NCBI GenBank assembly: GCA_021628825.1
Contig: JAJXRY010000001.1
Location: forward strand, 1,798,001-1,862,000
Length of the DNA stretch: 64,000 nucleotides
Reading direction: 5' to 3'
From: Lachnospiraceae bacterium
Lineage (GTDB): Bacteria; Bacillota; Clostridia; Lachnospirales; Lachnospiraceae
Part shown: piece by piece, positions 9,347 to 16,074 of the stretch
How positions within the stretch are numbered: position 1 is the stretch's first letter
Layout of the letters: each line of letters begins with the position of its first letter
Translations under genes and position numbers: made by a program
Notes under the pieces: generated by a model
What the model saw: the letters and a program-made list of their open reading frames with translations, nothing else
What the model was told of the DNA's origin: nothing
Databases searched by the model: none

Positions 9347-9684
9347 GCAGTTTCCCTATTTAGCGAAAGACCCACCAGTATGAGGGATAGCATCTCTTGA
9401 CTGATAGGTCTTCTTTTTAACGTGGTATTCAATTTTGTCTTTCGACAGCTTTGATGTGGTTCCAGCTATCCATTATTCGTTCAATACATATCTATGTTAG
9501 AATAGATAAGAAGGAGATGATTCTAATTAACATTCTTATGTGGTTATTCATAAGTTTGCAACCAGAACACCAGTCATATCTGAAAGAGCTCTTTCAGGTA
9601 TTGACAACAATTCCTTTCCCTTATATCTAATATATAAGGCACTTTAAATATAACTCTTTAATTTCCATATGTCAATATCTACTC
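9347..9684 (-). other. Region upstream of the reverse transcriptase with an 18-bp palindrome
   Basis: No intact gene. It contains the perfect palindrome CTGAAAGAGCTCTTTCAG at 9580-9597. A short minus-strand reading frame across it gives KELLSIPERALSDMTGVLV, which faintly resembles the ERA motif region of AbiEi-like regulators and may be a gene remnant cut by the insertion sequence. The alternative is a non-coding RNA leader for the reverse transcriptase. Confidence 0.3.
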
Positions 9685-9787
9685 GCTTGAGTTTCCGTAC
9701 TTTTTATCCACACTTCTCTGCTTTCACAGGCTCTGCTATAAACAACTTTCAAAAAAATACACAAAATATAAGGAATCCTATTCCTTT

Positions 9788-9870
9788 TTGATGTAAAAAT
9801 TAAGTCACCACAACAAAACTGTACTAAACAAAAAAAGAGGAGGATTCCCTATGGTTAATTTTTACATCAA
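9788..9870 (+). promoter_or_regulatory. Inverted repeat that can cover the transposase start
   Basis: TTGATGTAAAAATTAA (9788-9803) is perfectly complementary to 9855-9870, a few bases after the ATG at 9851. A second complementary pair, GGAATCCT at 9772-9779 and AGGATTCC at 9841-9848, covers the Shine-Dalgarno region. A transcript entering from outside the element would contain both arms and could hide the ribosome-binding site. This is the kind of protection against external read-through known for IS10 and other IS4-group elements. Confidence 0.5.
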
Positions 9871-11110
9871 ATACTTATCAAATGAAACGGGAAATTTTAT
9901 CTTTTTTTCAAATAAAATTTCAAAAACACCTGTCCAGGCCGGACAAAAAGTTTTTCTGCCGATATGACTTACGGTATGCTTGCCTCCGAAGCTGTCTTTT
10001 AACCGATGTTGTGGATCAGCTTCATGAAGATACTAAAAAGGTCAATTCTGTTGAACGGCTGACCAGACATTTAAACAATGGCACTTCCTCCACTGCACTT
10101 AAATCTTATCTTACTACCATCCGTAGATGGGTTCCGCAAGAACCTGTCATATACATTGATGACAGCGATGTTGTAAAGCCTGATGGTTACAAATTTGAAG
10201 CTCTCGGACTTGTCAGGGATGGCTCTAAAAGTACTGCTTCCAAAACAGTTTATGAAAAAGGATATCATGTAACGGAAGCCTGTGTTCTCACTAAAAATAA
10301 TCATCCTGTCAGTATCTTCTCAAAAATTCATTCCTCAAAGGAAAAGAACTTTACGTCCAACAATGATGTAATCTTTTCTGCAATGGAACGTGGTGCAGCT
10401 CTCTTTGGCAAAGCAACCTTTGCCATGGACAGAGGCTATGATGACAACAAGATGTTTCTGAAACTTGATGAACTGCAACAGGACTATGTCATCCGTCTTA
10501 CTGCCAAAAGAAAACTCTTCTTCCATGGAAAATGGGTTCCTGCCATACAGCTTCGTAATCAGAGAAAGGATAAGATCAAAACTGCCCTGACTTACAAGGG
10601 TCAAAAGCACGATGCCTATCTTTCTCATGTGAAAGTGCAGATTACCGCTTCAAAGAAAGATATTTATCTCGTACTGGTTTACGGCATTACGGAACATCCC
10701 ATGATGCTTGCAACCAATAAGAAAAATCAAATCCAAAGAAGACGTGGTAAATATCGCCCTGACTTACTTTTTCCAGATGGCACATTGAGGAATATTTCCG
10801 CTGTAAAAAGCAGATGTTTCAGTTTGAAAACTTCCGTGTGAGGAAGCTCGCTGCAATCAATGCCCTGAATTTTTATATTACCATGTGCATGGCATTTCTG
10901 GCACATATGTCCATGAAATCAGAAACGCATGCCCTGAAGGCTGCAATCATACAGAAAGCAGACCCAATAAAAGAAAAAGTTCAGTTCAGCTATTACCGGT
11001 TAGCTAAAGGTATCTCCGGCATACTCTCGTATGCAAAAGAAGGCATCAGGCTGTGGTTTCGGACAAAACGTCCGTCATACCGTCAACTTTGCCTTAAGCT
11101 GACCGCTTAG
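9851..11110 (+). CDS. IS4 family transposase (frame-broken)
   Basis: DDE transposase of about 420 residues. The start at 9851 (MVNFYIKYLSNETG) has an AGAGGAGG upstream. Bridging single-base indels near 9920, 9955, 9988 and 10770 gives one continuous protein with GSCLLTDVVDQLHEDTKK, VIYIDDSDVVKP (first catalytic Asp region), FAMDRGYDDNKMF (second Asp) and FSRWHIEEYFRCKK, which matches the R(3)E(6)K part of the IS4 signature. It ends at 11110 (LCLKLTA). The breaks look like sequence errors, so the element may be active. Confidence 0.8.
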
Positions 11111-11288
11111 ATAGATAAAAGTATATTTCTCCCAAAGCCCGGCTCCGGTGGGGTTTATTAAAGTACCTCTATTCGTAAAACTGCTATTCTCAACGCTTCA
11201 AAAAAATTCGGCAGATTGGTGCTTTGGGAAGCTGTGTTCATTTTAGAATTACATTCTGCGGAAACTCAAGCAATCACATTAATTCTCT

Positions 11289-11771
11289 TTATAACTTCAT
11301 TTCTAATTCTATGCAGTCCCATTTCTCTCCCATGACGGCATATTTTTCTGCTTCGTCCATTTCTACATTTTCGAATCCTATTGCTTTATAGCAATAATAC
11401 GCTGGTTCATTATTCTTAAAAACTCCTAATGATGCCTTATTTGCACCGAATATCTCTTTTGCATATTTCAGCCCTAAGTTAAGCATATTTTTACCATAAC
11501 CCTGACCACGTTTTTCTGAATCGGCAATTACAAATCCAAACCGTAATTCCTCAAAGGAATCATTTGGTCTTCTCATAGTAAAAAATCCCACTATTTTCTC
11601 ATCATCAATAGCAGTAAATGCCATAAGATTACTTACCGTATTAAACTGCTCCGCAGAAATTGGATATTCACCTAAAACTCCTGCTGTCCATTTATAAAAA
11701 GCTTTCTCGTCTTTTATCCATGTCAGAATTGTTTCTGCATCATCTTTATTGTATGGTCTTAATCTTAACAT
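11289..11771 (-). CDS. GNAT family N-acetyltransferase
   Basis: Uninterrupted. Starting at ATG 11771 (MLRLRPYNKDDAETIL) gives 160 residues. RimI/RimJ-like features are FAIADSE-type strand residues (RFGFVIADSEKRGQGYGKNM), with the Q-x-x-G-x-G acetyl-CoA loop as RGQGYGK, and GFENVEMDEAEKYAV at the C-terminus. Substrate unknown. A TTG start at 11795 would add eight residues and overlap the stop of the gene upstream. It is last in a four-gene minus-strand operon and is followed by the right end of the insertion sequence. Confidence 0.85.
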   Translation of the reverse strand: MLRLRPYNKDDAETILTWIKDEKAFYKWTAGVLGEYPISAEQFNTVSNLMAFTAIDDEKIVGFFTMRRPNDSFEELRFGFVIADSEKRGQGYGKNMLNLGLKYAKEIFGANKASLGVFKNNEPAYYCYKAIGFENVEMDEAEKYAVMGEKWDCIELEMKL

Positions 11772-11791
11772 ACTTAACTTTACCTTTCTCT

Positions 11792-12546
11792 TCAAATTCT
11801 CTTTGCAATTTCAATGGCAATATACAATTTGTCCATATTATGATTCGCATCTGCAAGTCCCGAAACATCATACACCGCCTGATCAAGTACATCTCCTGTT
11901 GCAAGAAAAATCATACAAATTCCATTCATAAAAATTGCATACAGCTTGAACTCCAGCAAGTTCCATTTCTACTGCCAAACAGCCTTCATTTTTTTCCTTG
12001 CTTCAAGCTTTGCTTTTGTTTCTCTATAAATTGCATCCGTTGTCCAAACTTTACCTGTCACGCTTGAAGGTTCAATTCATCAAAAAAATTTCTTTCACTG
12101 CTTTTTGTATTCTTAATCTCTATGTAATCTGTTGGTGCAGCGTAATGATAACTCAATCCATCTTCCCGATAAGCTGCTGTTGGAATAACAAACTTTCCAT
12201 CCGTCGCATTGCTGTCCAAAGAACCGGCTGAACCGAACATAATAAATTTATCTGCACCCGTAAGCCAATTTGCGTCTATCACATCACTTCCAGCCAATGC
12301 AGATCCTATATGGCTCAAATATCCTGCAATCTTCATTCCTTCTATTTCAAAAAAACATATACTGCTGTCACTCCATTGCAGCATCGTATAACTCCTGCCT
12401 GCTCATGTTCATATGTTTCAAGCATGTATTCAAATATGACCTCTGAAAAAGACTATAATACACTTATCACATAAATTCTTTTTCTCACCGTAGAAGTCCT
12501 TTGGTCCAAACAAAACCTCTGATTTATCAAATGCGTCTGTTATCAT
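11792..12546 (-). CDS. Nucleoside phosphorylase family protein
   Basis: About 250 residues in reconstructed frames. The N-terminus is MITDAFDKSEVLFGPKDFYG. The middle shows the phosphorylase core GYLSHIGSALAGSDVIDANW and FIMFGSAGSLD, with the GSAG phosphate/nucleoside binding segment, and GKFVIPTAAYREDGLSYHY. The tail contains a Glu-rich segment read as EFKLYAIFMNGI and LDQAVYDVSGLADANHNMDK. Indels near 12420, 12370, 12050 and 11950. Members cleave nucleosides with phosphate. The start codon follows the stop of the upstream acetyltransferase directly, so the genes are translationally coupled. Confidence 0.7.
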
Positions 12547-13056
12547 TTAAATCGACACCTCCTTAAATTTTTCCAACCTGTAATGATATTCTTCATCCAA
12601 CTCCTTAACACCATTCTTATAATCATATCCAAATTTTCTGTAAAATTCTGTTGCTGTAATAGAAGCAGGTATTTCAATACGATTTGCTCTTACATAAAAC
12701 TCATCCTGTTCCAATGTATTTATGATTTTTCTTCCGATACCTTTCCCATGCAATTCCGGCAAAACAAAAATAGTCAGCAAAATACTTTCTGTCTTACTTC
12801 CCCAAAAACTGGAAATCGATCCCGTGCCAACTATTTTACCATTCCATTCAAATACATACATATGTGCATAGTTGGCAATATTTAGAACTTTCCCTGAATC
12901 ATAAACTTTTGCAAGTTTCTCCATAGCTGCAATTCCATAATCCTTGCTATTAACTTCTAAGAAATTCCTTACAACTAACTTGCTAACCCCTTCTGCATCC
13001 TCTTCTGTAAATCTTCGTACACTAATACAATTTTTTACATACTTAACCAATGTCAT
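12547..13056 (-). CDS. GNAT family N-acetyltransferase
   Basis: Intact, 169 residues (MTLVKYVKNCISVRRFTEED). The acetyl-CoA region is ILLTIFVLPELHGKGIGRKI with the loop HGKGIG, then EFYRKFGYDYKNGVKELDEE. Substrate unknown; it resembles general GNAT proteins from Clostridia. Its ATG overlaps the stop of the preceding gene (ATGA), and its own stop abuts the ATG of the phosphorylase gene, which shows tight operon coupling. Confidence 0.85.
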   Translation of the reverse strand: MTLVKYVKNCISVRRFTEEDAEGVSKLVVRNFLEVNSKDYGIAAMEKLAKVYDSGKVLNIANYAHMYVFEWNGKIVGTGSISSFWGSKTESILLTIFVLPELHGKGIGRKIINTLEQDEFYVRANRIEIPASITATEFYRKFGYDYKNGVKELDEEYHYRLEKFKEVSI

Positions 13057-13522
13057 CTTTTTTTATTTACAACTATTTCCTCTCCAGTCCTGACAAAGTC
13101 GCATTTCTCGTATAAATGGCAATTGCCTTTTTTTCCTGCTTAATCGTATCTAAACGCCATTCTATTGTATTTGGATAAATATCAAATAATTGTTCTATCA
13201 CCGTGCTCGCAATCCCTTTATTTTGAAATTCGGGAATTATAAAAATAGGAGATATCCAATTAACGTCTTTATACACCTTTTTCACCTTTATGCCTGCTGA
13301 CTCTCACACCTCCAACTTTTTTTCTCCATGAAATACAACGAAGTAGTAATCTGAATTTGTATCAATAATCTTTTCTGTTACTCTCTTCAGGCTTTCTTTT
13401 GCCGGACTTGTATCATCATCTTGATATTTTTCATATAATGGCATAAATGCTTCTACCTGTAGTCTGTGCAGACACTCTGCTTCATCTTCTGTTACCAATT
13501 TCAATTTAATTAAATCATTCAT
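13053..13522 (-). CDS. GNAT family N-acetyltransferase, first gene of operon
   Basis: About 156 residues (MNDLIKLKLVTEDEAECLHR). The second half carries SPIFIIPEFQNKGIASTVIE, with acetyl-CoA loop FQNKGIA, and in the corrected frame KGNCHLYEKCDFVRTGEE, a very common GNAT C-terminal motif. Indels near 13310, 13275, 13125 and 13075. A GAGGTG lies upstream of ATG 13522. It overlaps the next gene by 4 bp and is preceded by a hairpin/T-run that may attenuate the operon. Confidence 0.75.
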
Positions 13523-13541
13523 TCCATACACCTCTTTCACG

Positions 13542-13579
13542 TAAAAAAATCGCACCAAACATTCATTGTCCAGTGCGAT
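13542..13579 (-). terminator. Leader terminator/attenuator of the acetyltransferase operon
   Basis: On the minus strand, ATCGCAC (13573-13579) pairs with GTGCGAT (13549-13555), followed at once by seven T (13548-13542). The structure ends only about 20 bases before the first start codon of the operon. A short reading frame (MFGAIFLRERGVWNE) begins in the loop and overlaps the first gene. A terminator so close to the start suggests attenuation rather than the end of an upstream gene, because no gene is seen from 13580 to 13870. Confidence 0.5.
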
Positions 13580-13873
13580 AATTCCAATTTACAATGTAAT
13601 ATATATTAACACATCACTTACATTCTGGTTTTATGCACTAAACTAATAGACCTACCGGCTATAAGTCAATGCATTAACCTTGCAAAGCTTATAACACAGT
13701 ATGTCTATAATACATGTACATATAACGTCTTGAATGTAAGTTCTGATTCATTTGTATGCTCTCCTTGTAATTTTGGTGACAAGTATACTATCCATATTCT
13801 CTTGTGTCAATAAAATTTTTTTATTTCAAACCATAAAAACCATAAAAAACTTTCCATTACTCAATTCACAAAT

Positions 13874-13891
13874 AGAGCCAAACCAGAGCCA
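13874..13891. repeat. Paired heptamer, putative arm-type site, right end of unit 2
   Basis: AGAGCCA twice with a 4-bp spacer, ending 58 bp before the R3 remnant, the same as at 7688-7705. The following about 60 bp, including the imperfect hairpin, are nearly identical between the two places. Confidence 0.5.
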
Positions 13892-13949
13892 TTTTATAAA
13901 ACAAATGCCTGAAACCCGCATAAATACAGGCTTTCGGCATTTCTGTCCG

Positions 13950-13961
13950 TTATTCAAACTC
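13950..13961 (-). repeat. guaA 3'-end remnant (attachment site) R3
   Basis: The minus strand reads GAG TTT GAA TAA, identical to the last four codons of intact guaA at 24460-24471. It is flanked by the AGAGCCA pair on the left and the TGTACCC pair on the right. Interpreted as the junction of units 2 and 3. Confidence 0.7.
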
Positions 13962-14063
13962 TTTTTCGGGTTTGTTTTTTCATGTAAATTTGTTGTTATT
14001 ATGTTTCAAAACAGCATCATTTTGGTACGGTTTCATATGTCGTTTATACGGTTTCATTTCTGG

Positions 14064-14081
14064 TGTACCCAAATTGTACCC
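14064..14081. repeat. Paired heptamer, putative arm-type site, left end of unit 3
   Basis: TGTACCC twice with a 4-bp spacer, starting 103 bp after R3. The pair at the other end of the unit (24382-24400) has the same GTACCC core. Confidence 0.5.
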
Positions 14082-14084
14082 ACG

Positions 14085-14260
14085 CTATTTCTGTACACTA
14101 TTCTTCATTATCAAAGGTGTCATTTTTTCCATGAGTGCATCCGCGATACGTCTGCTTTTGTCATCAAGAATTTTCTTCTTCTGTTCACGCGCCCACTCTA
14201 CAGCCTTAAGCTGATCTTCTAATTTTTTTCACTTAACAAAACATGATCTTTATCATTCAT
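14085..14260 (-). CDS. Small basic protein downstream of the PBECR4-like gene
   Basis: About 58 residues, starting MNDKDHVLLSEK. After one missing A in the run near 14223-14229 it continues LEDQLKAVEWAREQKKKILD, then SRRIADALMEKMTPLIMKN and ends SVQK. Mostly helical, charged, and without recognisable family. Its ATG follows the stop of the PBECR4-like gene by about five bases, with GGAG in the overlap, so it is co-translated. It could be a protein partner or antidote of the toxin; unproven. Confidence 0.45.
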
Positions 14261-14265
14261 ATGTC

Positions 14266-14909
14266 TTATTCTCCTGTCACATCTTCAAACAACTTTGCTG
14301 ACACAATATCCTCAATTTTTTCTCTGAACTGCTTAAGCATTGCTGTATCTCCAACAATAATTTCATCAAAGAATAAACTTCCAGTTGTTTTTTTCTTAGA
14401 ATCAAATCTACAGTCCCCGGATTCTTCAATTCATTTCCTTTTATCAAGGACTTCGGACGTGCTTTCTTTGATTCTGAAAAACCTAATGTGCAGTTTCCAT
14501 CCGCTGTTGCCAGCGAACACACTACCCGATTTTTTTCCGAAAGCCTTCTTCTACTTGAACATCCGATTTCATTAGTGTCATCATATCCGGCAAAACCTGT
14601 ATTTTTTTCTTCTTACTGTACCTTTTGCCGACTTCTCATTGTGTCCTGCTTTTGCAAAATCAAAGTCCACTTCCGCAAGCGTTCCATCATAACATTTGCG
14701 GAAAAATGTCTTAGCATCTATCTTGGACTGCACACCTGTTAAATGCTGAAAAATTATCTTCCTCTGCAGCAATTATATAATAATCATTTTTTTCTCAAAT
14801 GTTACCGAGCAAATTAGATACTCATAATCTACATAGATGTCCTTATACTGTTTTTGCAGCTTTTTATCATTTCCTGTCGGGCACGTTCCTTAAAACTTTC
14901 CTCTGCCAT
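14266..14909 (-). CDS. PBECR4-like nuclease/toxin candidate
   Basis: About 213 residues in the reconstructed frame, starting MAEESFKERARQEM at ATG 14909 behind AAAGGAG. Key segments: NFQHLTGVQSKIDAKTFF, RKCYDGTLAEVDFDFAKAG, KGTVRRKIQVLPDMMTLM, SLATADGNCTLGFSESKKAR, then TGSLFFDEIIVGD. This pattern (HLTGV, FF.KC..GTL...DFDF, LP.MM, ..GF....R....L..G.E) resembles the PBECR4 class of barnase/EndoU/colicin/RelE-like RNase domains, as I remember the family; no search was possible. Indels near 14860, 14790, 14708, 14600, 14532 and 14400. A promoter, two tandem repeats and a terminator precede it. Confidence 0.5.
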
Positions 14910-14923
14910 TTCATCTCCTTTGT

Positions 14924-14951
14924 TAAAAAGACGGATGACCGAAGCCATCCG
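14924..14951 (-). terminator. Terminator between repeats and toxin gene
   Basis: The stem CGGATG/CATCCG (14932-14951) with an 8-nt loop is followed on the minus strand by TCTTTTT. It lies between the tandem repeats and the toxin start, 15 bases before ATG 14909. In known type III toxin-antitoxin loci a terminator at this place limits toxin expression relative to the repeat RNA. Confidence 0.6.
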
Positions 14952-14980
14952 CCTTTGATTTTTTTAGCAGTTTACTCTGT

Positions 14981-15048
14981 AATGGGAATGAGTTTTTAGG
15001 TCTTCATCCCGACCACTGGAAACGGGTTTTTAAGTCTCCGTTCCGACT
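14981..15048 (-). ncRNA. Two adjacent 34-nt repeats, candidate RNA antitoxin
   Basis: Units at 15015-15048 and 14981-15014 are exactly 34 nt each, directly abutting, with 25 of 34 positions identical and no gap; most differences are transitions. The shared core on the minus strand includes GTCGG and CTAAAAAC/TTAAAAAC. A more degenerate third unit may run into the terminator. They lie in the leader transcribed from the promoter at 15073-15101. The antitoxin role is inferred from similarity of layout to type III systems, whose repeats are of similar length. Confidence 0.5.
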
Positions 15049-15072
15049 GTAGTATCTTCTCTTTGTAATTTA

Positions 15073-15101
15073 AATATACACTATCGTATGCTAAAAGTCA
15101 A
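15073..15101 (-). promoter_or_regulatory. Consensus-like promoter for the repeat/toxin locus
   Basis: On the minus strand TTGACT (15101-15096), a 17-bp spacer and TATATT (15078-15073). The expected transcription start is about 15066, roughly 18 bases before the first 34-nt repeat. It lies between the end of the upstream membrane-protein gene and the repeats, so the locus has its own promoter. Confidence 0.6.
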
Positions 15102-15133
15102 TCTGCTGTGAATGTTGTTTTATATCACTGCTT

Positions 15134-15901
15134 TTAATTATACATCTTTCTAGCATCTTCTAATGCAATTTCTTCAAACAACAATTTTTCTTAATTTACT
15201 TTGAATACTCTCCAAATACTCCTCTTTTTTTCTTTCATAAATGTATCTCGCTCTGCCGACAATTTCCCTGCCATTTTTTTCCAACCGCATGTATGTCACA
15301 CATATCTATTTTCTCCTGACGTATATCACCAATGTCTTTTTTGACAGTTTGATACAACTTAGCAAAAGCTACTTTTTAAGGCATTATCAGGATCCAACTT
15401 TAGCACTTTATCTTCAGCCAACAATCTACTTATAGCAAAAAAATCTTTATCTATTGTTCTTTCCAACTCAGTCACTTGTGTCATACACACTATTTTATCA
15501 TCAGAACTATACGCTATCGCTACTGCCTGCGGATCGCAATTTTGCATAAATCTATTCAACAACTTATCAAGTTCATTAACGCGCCGCTCTTCATGTTCTA
15601 TCATTTTTAGATATTATACTCAACTCGTTTACATGAATTATAATTCGTTCCATTCGCTCTTGCGTTATATCATTTTTCCTCTTGCTGCTTTTTTTATTTT
15701 TGCCACATTGCAAGCAAAACCAAGGGAAATAGTTGATGCATATGTCAATATATCTCCTGCTCCCCCAATGTGCCACAAAAAATTGATTTGATGTTTTTAA
15801 TGAAAACAATAATTGAACTATAGCCGCATAAACAACACTTAGCAAAGCCCATATAAAAAAATCCAATGTTGTCTTACAAATTTTTTTAATTTATCTTTCA
15901 T
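15134..15901 (-). CDS. Uncharacterised membrane protein with coiled-coil tail
   Basis: Start at 15901 (MKDKLKKFVRQHW) with a GGAG upstream. Two hydrophobic segments follow: FIWALLSVVYAAIVQLLFSL and DILTYASTISLGFACNVA. Then come KIKK, a long charged helical region (TQERMERIIIHVNEL and HEERRVNELDKLLNRFM), a globular part (QAVAIAYSSDDKIVCMTQVT) and a C-terminus read as EEIALEDARKMYN. About 250 residues with indels near 15857, 15765, 15660, 15600, 15362 and later. Two membrane helices plus a cytoplasmic tail is a topology seen in defence effectors, but I do not recognise the family. 15902-16074 holds no gene. Confidence 0.5.
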
Positions 15902-16074
15902 TCTCCATCTCTATACTTTCTGTTTATTTTTATAATAATCTTATTCTATTAACCCTAACTGATTAATTTATTTTTTTGATATTTGTACCTAAAAATAAAA
16001 CACTTTTTAATAGTATCACAATATTCTTTTCCTAACAACAAGCAATGCACCCTGTTTCGGGTGCATCCTCTCAT

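Larger units (their letters stand above)
9685..11271 (+). mobile_element. IS4-like insertion sequence, about 1.59 kb
   Basis: The terminal inverted repeats are perfect over 13 bp: GCTTGAGTTTCCG at 9685-9697 and its complement CGGAAACTCAAGC at 11259-11271. One transposase gene lies between them on the plus strand. No target-site duplication is obvious in the flanks. The element sits between the reverse transcriptase and the acetyltransferase operon of unit 2. Confidence 0.75.
7764..13961. mobile_element. Unit 2 of the guaA element stack
   Basis: 6.2 kb between the R2 and R3 remnants. Left end: GTTGCCA pair at 7880-7897. Right end: AGAGCCA pair at 13874-13891, a hairpin, then the remnant. Contents are a reverse transcriptase, an IS4-like insertion sequence, and an acetyltransferase/nucleoside phosphorylase operon. 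The ends match those of unit 1, so both were probably inserted by closely related integrases. No integrase gene is present. Confidence 0.6.

Noticed and set aside
10740..10830. Programmed -1 frameshift in the IS4 transposase
   Set aside because: No slippery heptamer in the right frame is present, three other indels occur in the same gene, and the same kind of lesion affects housekeeping genes, so a lost T is more likely.
14266..14909. ToxN/AbiQ-family toxin
   Set aside because: The ToxN-type N-terminal motifs (for example a K-RP-x-G/Y-V-L-like segment followed by PL-S-K) are not found; the HLTGV and GTL...DFDF pattern points to a PBECR4-like domain instead.
14981..15048. Two tandem repeats as a mini CRISPR array
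   Set aside because: The units abut without spacers, are only 74% identical and no cas gene is near; a promoter and terminator frame them as a leader RNA.
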